Source: Faecalitalea cylindroides ATCC 27803
GTDB taxonomy: Bacteria > Bacillota_I > Bacilli_A > Erysipelotrichales > Erysipelotrichaceae
Direction of reading: 5' to 3'
Assembly: GCF_000469305.1 (NCBI RefSeq)
Contig: NZ_KI271029.1
Location: 1-45,371, forward strand
DNA: 45,371 nt
The notes beneath the pieces were generated by a model that did no database searches, was not told the DNA's origin, and saw nothing but the letters and a program-made list of their open reading frames with translations. Shown here in pieces: positions 24,743 to 32,352 of the stretch (position 1 is its first letter; each line of letters opens with the position of its first letter). The position numbers and the translations under genes were made by a program.

Positions 24743-25743
24743 TAGTAGATAGATCCACTATTTACAACTGGTTGTGTATCCTTATTGGAACATAAAACAA
24801 CTAAAAGATTAGAGACCATAGTAGCTTTTCTTTCCTCATCTAATACCACTACTTCTTCTTCACCTAATTTATCGATAGCCATTTTAACCATGCCCACGGC
24901 CCCATCAACGATTTTTTGTCTAGCGGCAATAATGGCAGAAGCCTGCTGTCTTTGTAACATGGCAGCGGCAATTTCTTCAGCATAGGCTAGATGAGTGATT
25001 CGAACTTCTTCAATATCTAATCCAGCAATCTGCACACGTTTGATCAATTCATCTTTCATGTCGTTGGCAATTTCTAAAGAACTTGAACGCAGTGTTTTTT
25101 CGTTCATGTTTTCATCTTCACAGTCTAAATCGTCATATGGATATTTTCTGGCGATGTTGCGAATAGTAGAATCAGTTTGGATTGATAAAAACTCAGCATA
25201 GTTATCAACATTAAAAACAGCTTTTGTTGGATCGGTAACTTTCCAAATCACAACTGCACCAATGATGATGGGATTTCCTAATACATCATTAACTTTTTGT
25301 GTTCCATTGTTTAAGGTAATACTTTTTAATGAGACAGTTTTTTTGGGCGTAATATCTGGAATTACGGTTGTTTTGTCATTGTTTTCGATCTTATTTCGAT
25401 TGATATAAGCTTTATTAAAGATAGGGTTATTATAAGATACAAAAGGATTTACGTAGTAATAACCTGGTTTTAAAATAGTTCCATAATAGTTTCCAAATAA
25501 AGTTAAGACCAGGGCTTCATTTGGTCCTACGATTTTTAATCCACCATACATGATTGGGAAAATGACAACTAAAATGATACCTATTGCAAGAATGATTCCT
25601 CCTAAGACCGAATTGTTTTGTTCTAATAAAATAGAACCGAGTATAATCAAACCTACAGATAGAATCAATCCAATGGTAATTACGACTAGCATGATCATTC
25701 CATTTATTGGATGAATCTCTTTTTGTTCAATGTTTTGTAACAT
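24742..25743 (-). CDS. SPFH/Band 7 domain membrane protein
   Basis: 333 residues from the ATG at 25743, which has SD AAAGGAGG 7 bases upstream; a TTG two codons earlier is less likely. Two membrane segments (about 15-65) are followed by the SPFH/Band 7 domain (about 70-270, with KIVGPNEALVLTLFGNYYGT and VIWKVTDPTKAVFNVDNYAE) and a C-terminal helix ending in DEERKATMVSNLLVVLCSNK. Family members assemble into membrane-associated cages or microdomains that organise other proteins or proteases. Operon with the Arc-like gene, regulated at the promoter at 25768-25796. Confidence 0.88.
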   Translation of the reverse strand: MLQNIEQKEIHPINGMIMLVVITIGLILSVGLIILGSILLEQNNSVLGGIILAIGIILVVIFPIMYGGLKIVGPNEALVLTLFGNYYGTILKPGYYYVNPFVSYNNPIFNKAYINRNKIENNDKTTVIPDITPKKTVSLKSITLNNGTQKVNDVLGNPIIIGAVVIWKVTDPTKAVFNVDNYAEFLSIQTDSTIRNIARKYPYDDLDCEDENMNEKTLRSSSLEIANDMKDELIKRVQIAGLDIEEVRITHLAYAEEIAAAMLQRQQASAIIAARQKIVDGAVGMVKMAIDKLGEEEVVVLDEERKATMVSNLLVVLCSNKDTQPVVNSGSIY

Positions 25744-25757
25744 AAGCAATCCTCCTT

Positions 25758-25796
25758 TGATATTTAAATGATATCAAAACGATATCATTACGTCAA
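25758..25796 (-). promoter_or_regulatory. SPFH operon promoter with three GATAT repeats at 11-bp spacing
   Basis: -35 TTGACG (25791-25796), 17-bp spacer, -10 TATCAT (25768-25773). GATAT occurs at 25759, 25770 and 25781, exactly one helical turn apart. The last two form an inverted repeat, ATGATATC (25768-25775) and GATATCAT (25781-25788). The repeats run from the spacer across the -10 to beyond the start, as expected for a ribbon-helix-helix repressor. Confidence 0.65.
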
Positions 25797-25902
25797 AAAT
25801 AAATTTAAAAAATTAAAAAAATAATAGTTAATGATGTAAACTATACTTGTTTTATGAAAATATAAGGTATATAGTAAAATTATAAGAAAGGAAGTATTCA
25901 AA

Positions 25903-26199
25903 ATGGAAAAGTGGACACAAGAACAGTATGCAGCTCGTTTACAGGAAATGAAACAAGAAGCACACGATAAGATGTGGTTATACATTGAGCTTAATGCAAA
26001 AGAGTTTATGGAAGAATGTGAACCTGGCGTTAAGAATTTAACAGCTTGCTGCAAAGCAATGTTGGATGCAATGCTTGAAGGTGATGGATTCATTGTTGAA
26101 CCTAAATCTCGTTCAAAAGTTGCAGGCGCATTGACTGTTAGATATTATGTAGATAATCTACATCCAGGACGTAGAAAATATTCAGAAGTAAATCAGTAA
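25903..26199 (+). CDS. Small conserved cytoplasmic protein, unknown function
   Basis: 98 residues, no membrane segment or signal peptide. A helical N-terminal half (WTQEQYAARLQEMKQEAHDK) is followed by a cysteine-containing middle (EECEPGVKNLTACCKAML) and a C-terminal GDGFIVEPKSRSKVAGALTVRYYVDNL that looks like a beta-rich tail. SD GAAAGGAAG before the ATG. Single gene between a divergent SPFH operon and a bidirectional terminator. I do not recognise a named domain; the clustered cysteines could bind metal or form disulfides. Confidence 0.6.
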   Translation: MEKWTQEQYAARLQEMKQEAHDKMWLYIELNAKEFMEECEPGVKNLTACCKAMLDAMLEGDGFIVEPKSRSKVAGALTVRYYVDNLHPGRRKYSEVNQ

Positions 26200-26202
26200 A
26201 CG

Positions 26203-26240
26203 AAAAAGAGGTATTCCTTATTTTGTCGGAATACCTTTTT
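26203..26240. terminator. Bidirectional terminator
   Basis: GGTATTCC pairs with GGAATACC around a 10-nt loop, with AAAAAGA on the left and TTTTT on the right, between converging genes. Confidence 0.85.
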
Positions 26241-27027
26241 AGTCGATAAGACCAAAATGTTTAAATGCATTTTTTAATCCATCTTCGTCTATATTTGTTG
26301 TTATATAATTTGAAATCTTTTTTACATGATCATTTCCGTTGCCCATCGCAATACTAATGTCTGCTTCTTTTAACATTGTAATATCATTTTCGGAGTCGCC
26401 AACAGCCATTGTCTTTTCATCGCTTTGATAATATGATTTTACAAATTGAATGGCTGTAGCTTTATTATAAGTGCAGTTTGTAATTTCTCCGCCAGTGTTT
26501 TTAAATGGGGTAAACACCAAGCCTTCTGGTAAGTTATCAATTAAGTTGGAAATATCAGATCCTTCTGGATAATGAATTGAAACTTTCATGATTTGACGGT
26601 AATCATCTTCGGTGATTTCACTTAAACGATGATGCATCATCATACCAGCACCGGTTCTATCATCTTTGGCGAATTTTTTGAATATTTCATAATTTACTTC
26701 GTTTTGAAAGGTTTTTTGGGATCCTTCTAAAGACATTCCAAGATTCATAGGTTCGATTCGTTCAATTAGTGCTTTTACAATTTGCGGGCGTAAAGGTTTA
26801 TATAAAACCTGTTTATTTTCAATCAATATTTCACTTCCAGCTGAAAAACAATATCCATCAATAGGGAGACCTTCTAAAGGTTTTAAAGGAACTTCACATT
26901 TTGTCCTGCCTGTATTGATAAATATTTTGTGACCGTTTCTGTGTGCTTGAATAATGGACTCTTTGGCGCTGGAACATACTTGGTGCCATCTCCAAAGGGT
27001 GTCATCTAAATCTAAAAATACTATCAT
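26239..27027 (-). CDS. HAD family (Cof-type) phosphatase
   Basis: 262 residues. HAD motif I DLDDT (6-10), motif II around INTGRT, and motif III/IV GDSENDITMLKEADISIAMGN near the C-terminus, with a type IIB cap between. Members dephosphorylate sugar phosphates, nucleotides or cofactor intermediates; the substrate is not readable. SD AAAGGAAG 10 bases before the ATG. Divergent from the cytidylate-kinase-like gene and convergent with the small protein gene. Confidence 0.88.
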   Translation of the reverse strand: MIVFLDLDDTLWRWHQVCSSAKESIIQAHRNGHKIFINTGRTKCEVPLKPLEGLPIDGYCFSAGSEILIENKQVLYKPLRPQIVKALIERIEPMNLGMSLEGSQKTFQNEVNYEIFKKFAKDDRTGAGMMMHHRLSEITEDDYRQIMKVSIHYPEGSDISNLIDNLPEGLVFTPFKNTGGEITNCTYNKATAIQFVKSYYQSDEKTMAVGDSENDITMLKEADISIAMGNGNDHVKKISNYITTNIDEDGLKNAFKHFGLID

Positions 27028-27112
27028 ATCAAAAATCTTCCTTTCGCAAAAATGAGTTTATCATTTATTTTATTGGATTTCCATTGTAGAATATAAATAG
27101 AGGAAAAAGATT

Positions 27113-27781
27113 ATGAAGAAAACAATCACGATAACAATTTCTCGTCAATTTGGCTCAAATGGACGAGAAATTGGCAGAAAATTGGCAGAATACTTGGATA
27201 TTGGTTACTATAATAAAGAAATTATGGAAAAGATTGCCAAGGATATGGGTGTTAGCTCAGATTTTTTTAATGAGGACAATCAAAATGAAGATGGTCTATA
27301 TTCTATATCCAACCGTAAGCTTAGAAGTTTTGGCAGCATTGCAGAATTAAGTGTGAATTCACAAGTTTTTGAAAGAGCAACAGATTTAATTTGTGGTATA
27401 GCTCAAAGAGAGAGCTCTGTCATTGTAGGAAGATGTGCAGATTATATTTTAAAAGATAATCCAGATACGATATCTGTGTTCTGTTTTAGCGATCTCGAGG
27501 AGAGAATTCGATTTTCAATTAATGAATATGATGTTCCTGCTAAACAAGCGAAGAAAATCGTTCAGGAAAAAGATATGAAACGTGCTCGCTTTTATGAGTT
27601 TCATACGAATCAAAAATGGGGCGATGCGAAAAACTATAGCTTATTGATCAATACTTCAAAAATGAGTACGGATGAAGTTGTAGAAACAATTGCTGCTCTC
27701 TATGATAAAAAAGCAGGACTTACTACATTTAAAGGAGCTTTTCAGGATCAATATATTGAACACAAAAGCTTTAAAATATAA
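27113..27781 (+). CDS. Cytidylate kinase-like P-loop protein
   Basis: 222 residues of the 'cytidylate kinase-like' family. The P-loop is SRQFGSNGREIGRKLAEYL (10-28), later IVGRCADYILKD and a C-terminal lid region with DMKRARFYEFHTNQKWGDAKNY. The Y-H-x-N-x-x-W-G pattern is typical of this group, which is separate from genuine Cmk; the substrate is unknown. SD AGAGGAAAAAG. Single gene ended by a bidirectional terminator. Confidence 0.85.
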   Translation: MKKTITITISRQFGSNGREIGRKLAEYLDIGYYNKEIMEKIAKDMGVSSDFFNEDNQNEDGLYSISNRKLRSFGSIAELSVNSQVFERATDLICGIAQRESSVIVGRCADYILKDNPDTISVFCFSDLEERIRFSINEYDVPAKQAKKIVQEKDMKRARFYEFHTNQKWGDAKNYSLLINTSKMSTDEVVETIAALYDKKAGLTTFKGAFQDQYIEHKSFKI

Positions 27782-27784
27782 GAA

Positions 27785-27818
27785 AACCGGGTCAATCAAT
27801 TTGATACCCGGCTTTTTA
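27785..27818. terminator. Bidirectional terminator
   Basis: CCGGGT pairs with ACCCGG around a 13-nt loop, with AAAA before and TTTTT after, between converging genes. Confidence 0.85.
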
Positions 27819-27824
27819 TTGATT

Positions 27825-29156
27825 TTATATCATGTAAGGAGTCGCGAAATATACCACAAATATGATCATTAATACCCAGACAGTAGGATGGATTGCTTTA
27901 GCTTTACCTGCTGCGATCATTGCGACTGTATAAACAATAAAACCACAAGCAATACCATTAGAGATAGAATACATCAAGATCATCATAACAATCGTAACAA
28001 ATCCACTTGCCGCAAAAATCATATTGTCCCAATCAATGCCTTTAAGCTGCTGAGCCATCATAATGCCCACAACGATCAAAGCAGGGGCGGTCACGGCATT
28101 TGTAACAGCGCTTAAGATAATTGGAGAAATGAAGATCGATAACAAGAAACAAATACCTGTAGTAATAGCTGTAAGACCTGTACGACCGCCAACTCCTACA
28201 CCGGAGCTGGATTCGACAAAGCTGGTAACTGTACTTGTACCAATAGCGGCACCAAATACTGTCCCAATCGCATCAGCTAGAAGAGCTCTTTCAGCATTTT
28301 CTAATTCCCCATCTTTGTTTACCAAACCGATACGATTGCCAATTGCAACTAACGTACCAGCTGTATCAAAGAAATCAACAAACAAGAAAGAAAAAATCGC
28401 AACGAATGCATTGAAAGGATTCGAAAATAATTCACCAAAACCATTCATGAATGCACCGACAGCCTCCATTTCAAAGCTGGTTGTGAAAAAAGTTTCGGGC
28501 AATGTAGGCATGCCTTCAATATGGCCCAAGCTTCCAGCAATGATGCCAATTATAGCAGTGATGACCATTCCAACAAATACGGCAGCAGGAATTTTTTTGA
28601 TAACTAATGCAATTGTGATCAATAGTCCAAAAACCGCTAATAATACAGTAGGATCTGCAAGATTACCGATTCCTACAAATGTAGATTCATTGGCAACGAT
28701 GATTCCAGCGTTTTTAAGTCCTACAAAAGCGATGAAGAATCCAATGCCGGAACCAATTGCAAGTTTGAGCTGAACAGGAATTGCGTTGATGATAGCTTTA
28801 CGAATTCCTGTAACCGAAATGATCACAAAGATAACACCTGAAATAAATACAGCACATAATGCAGCGGCCCAGCTGAATCCCATAGCTCCGCAAATCGTAT
28901 ATGAAAATAAAGCATTGACTCCCATACCGGCTGCCAGGGCAACAGGATAGTTTGCGATAAGTCCCATTACGATAGAAGCGAAAGCAGCTGAAATTGCTGT
29001 AGCCATGAAGACAGAAGGTATATCCATTCCGGCATCTGCCAGGATAATTGGATTTACACCTAAGATATAGGCCATCGCAAGGAAAGTTGTGATTCCGGCA
29101 ATGATTTCTGTCTTGACGGTTGTATGTTTTTCTTTTAGTTTAAATAATTTTTCCAT
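27825..29156 (-). CDS. pbuG: Guanine/hypoxanthine/adenine permease, AzgA/PbuG type
   Basis: 443 residues from the ATG at 29156 (SD AGAGGAGAG); an upstream in-frame ATG at 29201 would start inside the preceding hairpin and lacks an SD. About 12-14 membrane segments. Family motifs: TEIIAGITTFLAMAYILGVNP at the start, FFDTAGTLVAIGNRIGL in the middle, and SSSGVGVGGRTGLTA. These are the AzgA branch of nucleobase/cation symporters, which import hypoxanthine, guanine or adenine. Fits with the purine operon and deoD in the same window. The addAB terminator lies just 22 bases before the start codon, so expression may depend on readthrough or an unseen promoter. Confidence 0.9.
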   Translation of the reverse strand: MEKLFKLKEKHTTVKTEIIAGITTFLAMAYILGVNPIILADAGMDIPSVFMATAISAAFASIVMGLIANYPVALAAGMGVNALFSYTICGAMGFSWAAALCAVFISGVIFVIISVTGIRKAIINAIPVQLKLAIGSGIGFFIAFVGLKNAGIIVANESTFVGIGNLADPTVLLAVFGLLITIALVIKKIPAAVFVGMVITAIIGIIAGSLGHIEGMPTLPETFFTTSFEMEAVGAFMNGFGELFSNPFNAFVAIFSFLFVDFFDTAGTLVAIGNRIGLVNKDGELENAERALLADAIGTVFGAAIGTSTVTSFVESSSGVGVGGRTGLTAITTGICFLLSIFISPIILSAVTNAVTAPALIVVGIMMAQQLKGIDWDNMIFAASGFVTIVMMILMYSISNGIACGFIVYTVAMIAAGKAKAIHPTVWVLMIIFVVYFATPYMI

Positions 29157-29177
29157 ATATTCTCTCCTCTTGTCTAT

Positions 29178-29213
29178 AAAAAAGACCATCTCATTGTACA
29201 CAATGAAACGGTC
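29178..29213 (-). terminator. Terminator after addA, immediately before pbuG
   Basis: On the minus strand GACC...TCATTGT pairs with ACAATGA...GGTC, 2-nt loop, followed by six T. Only about 10 bases separate the T run from the pbuG SD, so it could be the end of addBA or an attenuator for pbuG. Confidence 0.75.
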
Positions 29214-29226
29214 GGTTTCAAATGAT

Positions 29227-32200
29227 TTACTGATTTAGATAAATGATTTTTCTTAAATGAAAAGAATAAATATATGTTTTAATTTTCTTGTCGGGCTCAA
29301 TTGTATGAATAGCTTTTTTATATGCATCAAGTTGAGCATGGTATTTGTCAATCAGTTCTGTTTCGTTTTGAACAGTATCTGTTTTAAAATCTAATATACT
29401 GATATGCTCAGGATGCCATGCGATCAAGTCAATAAAACCATGATAGATCTTTTCGTTTTCTCTTATGATGTAGCTGCATTCAAATTCATGTTTATTTTGC
29501 ATCATTTCTTTATATATGTGACACTCATTTAAACTTAACAGTTGTTTAATGTCTGTAGCTTGTAAAGTGAAGTTATGTTTATGTGCATAATTGATGCAAT
29601 CTTCTTTCTGGTATGGAAATGCACAGTTGGCGACAATTTCGTGGAATAAAGTACCACGAGTTGTTGAAATTTTTTTGTTTAGATCCATGATAGGCCATTC
29701 TAAAGATTGCTTGGCAGCTGAAGCAGTTTGTCCACTTATACTTGAAATACTACCTTGATAGAATTGATTTGTTTCTATGTCATCATCTTTTTTTAGTGGC
29801 AATGGACGCTTATATAACTGATTTTTTTTATCTAGCTTGAATAAGGATGAAGGTTTATTTAAATACGTGTGCAAAAGCCATCCTGTATAACTTGATTTTT
29901 CTAAAAGCGATGAAGTATTTAACCTTGAGGAATAACTGTTGATATCATCGACGTAATCAACAATAACCAGTTCTTTTTCAGCACGGGTCGTTGCAACATA
30001 GAAGACGCGCATTTCTTCTTTTAGATCATCGTGATTTTTCTTGGTGACAAAGGCAAGATGACTTAAAGAAGTTCTTTTGAATTTTAAACTTGGGTCTAAT
30101 GCGTTTAAAGATATTCCTAAAACAGGATCAACCAAAACAGGATTGTTTGAATATTTATCTTTGGTTGTATGAGAAGAAAGAATATATACGATAGGAAATT
30201 GAAGGCCTTTAGAATGATGCATAGTTTTTATTTTTACGACATCAGCATCTTTTCCATAAGGATATGCTTCTCCTACAGCATCCTGATTAGAGTCGTTTAT
30301 GATTTGTTCAAGAAATAAATCTAAATCATTTTGAGCTTCAAATTGGCTGGCCATTTCTAAGAATTGATCAAGATTGGTCTTATCTTGATTGGTCGTATAA
30401 TTAAAATAAAAATCATTATGATTATAAATATGACGTATTAAATCACTGATGGGTTCGTTTTTATATTGTCTAAGTTGTTGCCATGATTGCATAAATGGTT
30501 TGTCTTTAACTAAAGAATAAAGGGATGTATTTTTTTCTTTATCTATACAACAGCCGGCAATATCATTGTACAAAACATTACCTATTGGAGAACAAAGGCT
30601 TGCCATAAGAGCGATATCATCGTTTGGATCATTTAATGAAATAAGAGTAGATAATACAATCTGGATAGCATGATTTGTATAGAATCCATGATCAATTTCA
30701 GCAAGTACAGGTATTTCATATGCTTCAAGGACTTTTTTAAGCTCTTCTTGAGGGGAGTGTGTTCTAGTTAAGATGCATATGGAACTATACGGAATTCCCT
30801 GTTCATGTTTTGTCAGGATGTCATTGGCAATAAGGTCATAGACATTATTTTTATGAAGACTTTTTGCCTGAATCTTATTGAAACTTTCTTCCTGAGTTTC
30901 CATCCAGCTTAGATACTCGGTATAAAGAAAACGGACAGGATGCTGCTCTGCATCTTTTTGCCTGGCTGTTCCAACTTTGGCAATATCGTCTTGGCGAAAG
31001 TTTTTCCCTAGTAAAGTTGTGTTCATTATATGATCGTAAAATTCATTATTAAATTCAACAATACTTTGGTTTGAGCGATAATTTTCATCTAGGACGATCA
31101 AACAAGAGTTTTCATCTTCTTTGTCCATGTGTCCTTGCATGATTTCTGGTCTAGCTTGGCGGAATCCATAAATAGATTGCTTGATGTCGCCAACACGGAA
31201 AACATTGTCTTTTCGTGCAAAACACTGAATGATGTTTTCCTGCAGTTCATTTGTGTCCTGAAATTCATCAACAAGGATCATCTGATATTTATTGCGAACT
31301 TCTTCCTGGATCATAGGCTGTTTTAATAGTTTGTAGGCAAAATGCTCCATGTCGGTAAAGTCAATGATTTCCATTTCTTTTTTCTTTTTCGCAAAGATAT
31401 CCATTGTTAATAAGGATAGAGTACAGAAAGTGTTGATTCTTTCTATATTATTGTTTAAATCTTGATCATATTCTTCTTTTTCATATAAGACGTTAAGAAT
31501 ATTTCCTTCAATCTTTTTAAATTCACCTTGTTCTTTTTCATAGCTCACTTTATTGATCGTTTTCTTAAAACCTGGGGTATTGTTGAAATAAATTTCGAAT
31601 TGTTTTTTAAAAAAGGCATAGTCCTTTTTATACAAAAAATCTAAACATGTGTTTAAACTTTCTTCTTTTAAAGAAAACAGCTGTTCATCGGCTTCTTTCA
31701 TATTTTTACATATTTCGATCATCGATTCGATTTGTTCAATAAAATATTGAAAGAACCAGTTAAATGTATCTTCGCTGCAAGGTCTGTTCATCAGTGAACG
31801 GATCCATTCATTAGAGTCTGGTTTTGACATTGCAACATTAATTAAATCTCGAATATTTGAAAGGATGTCATCTTCTGTTTTTCCCAATGAACTAAAGAAA
31901 AGTTTTAATTTGACAAAGTCATTTGTGTCTATGCTGTTACAAGCTTCATTATAGGCATTTAAAAAAGCTTTATTGGCTTGAGCGCTGCTTGCTACAGATT
32001 TAGACATTTTATAAGAAATAGGAATCTTATAATAGTAGTTTTTAACGATGGATAGACAGAATCCATCAATCGTGCATATGCTCGCCGTCTCTAGTAAAGC
32101 TAATTGCGATTGGATATAGTCTGTTTGTGTTTCAGCTTGTAGACGCTTTTTTAAGCGATCTTTCATTTCGTTAGCAGCATCTTCGGTAAATGTCATAGCT

Positions 32201-32352
32201 AAGATACGATCAATAGAGATCTTATCTACCAAAACAAGTTTACAGAGTCTTTCGACAAGTACGCTGGTTTTTCCGCTGCCGGCACTGGCACTGACAAGGA
32301 TGTTCTTGTTGCGCAGATCAATGGCTTGTTGTTGAGCTTTAGAAAATGGCAT
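29227..32352 (-). CDS. addA: AddA helicase-nuclease subunit
   Basis: 1041 residues, shorter than the roughly 1200 of Bacillus AddA but with all key parts. UvrD-type helicase: Walker A SASAGSGKTSVLVERL (20-35), motif II LVDEFQDTNELQ, GDIKQSIYGFRQARPE, KTMHHSKGLQFPIVY and VATTRAEKELVIVD. The C-terminal nuclease domain has GTLFHEIV, ILDFKTD and YHAQLDAYKKAI. With AddB it processes double-strand breaks for RecA loading at Chi-type sites. SD AAGGAGGATC; the ATG overlaps the addB stop by one base. Confidence 0.95.
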   Translation of the reverse strand: MPFSKAQQQAIDLRNKNILVSASAGSGKTSVLVERLCKLVLVDKISIDRILAMTFTEDAANEMKDRLKKRLQAETQTDYIQSQLALLETASICTIDGFCLSIVKNYYYKIPISYKMSKSVASSAQANKAFLNAYNEACNSIDTNDFVKLKLFFSSLGKTEDDILSNIRDLINVAMSKPDSNEWIRSLMNRPCSEDTFNWFFQYFIEQIESMIEICKNMKEADEQLFSLKEESLNTCLDFLYKKDYAFFKKQFEIYFNNTPGFKKTINKVSYEKEQGEFKKIEGNILNVLYEKEEYDQDLNNNIERINTFCTLSLLTMDIFAKKKKEMEIIDFTDMEHFAYKLLKQPMIQEEVRNKYQMILVDEFQDTNELQENIIQCFARKDNVFRVGDIKQSIYGFRQARPEIMQGHMDKEDENSCLIVLDENYRSNQSIVEFNNEFYDHIMNTTLLGKNFRQDDIAKVGTARQKDAEQHPVRFLYTEYLSWMETQEESFNKIQAKSLHKNNVYDLIANDILTKHEQGIPYSSICILTRTHSPQEELKKVLEAYEIPVLAEIDHGFYTNHAIQIVLSTLISLNDPNDDIALMASLCSPIGNVLYNDIAGCCIDKEKNTSLYSLVKDKPFMQSWQQLRQYKNEPISDLIRHIYNHNDFYFNYTTNQDKTNLDQFLEMASQFEAQNDLDLFLEQIINDSNQDAVGEAYPYGKDADVVKIKTMHHSKGLQFPIVYILSSHTTKDKYSNNPVLVDPVLGISLNALDPSLKFKRTSLSHLAFVTKKNHDDLKEEMRVFYVATTRAEKELVIVDYVDDINSYSSRLNTSSLLEKSSYTGWLLHTYLNKPSSLFKLDKKNQLYKRPLPLKKDDDIETNQFYQGSISSISGQTASAAKQSLEWPIMDLNKKISTTRGTLFHEIVANCAFPYQKEDCINYAHKHNFTLQATDIKQLLSLNECHIYKEMMQNKHEFECSYIIRENEKIYHGFIDLIAWHPEHISILDFKTDTVQNETELIDKYHAQLDAYKKAIHTIEPDKKIKTYIYSFHLRKIIYLNQ

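Noticed and set aside
24396-24752. 118-codon plus-strand frame overlapping the Arc-like gene
   Set aside because: Lies antisense to a coupled gene pair, is rich in Phe and Ser from the reverse of Lys/Glu codons, and begins in terminator DNA.
28063-28773. 236-codon open frame opposite the purine permease
   Set aside because: Antisense shadow of a clear membrane transporter gene; composition mirrors the permease codons, with no SD and no domain.
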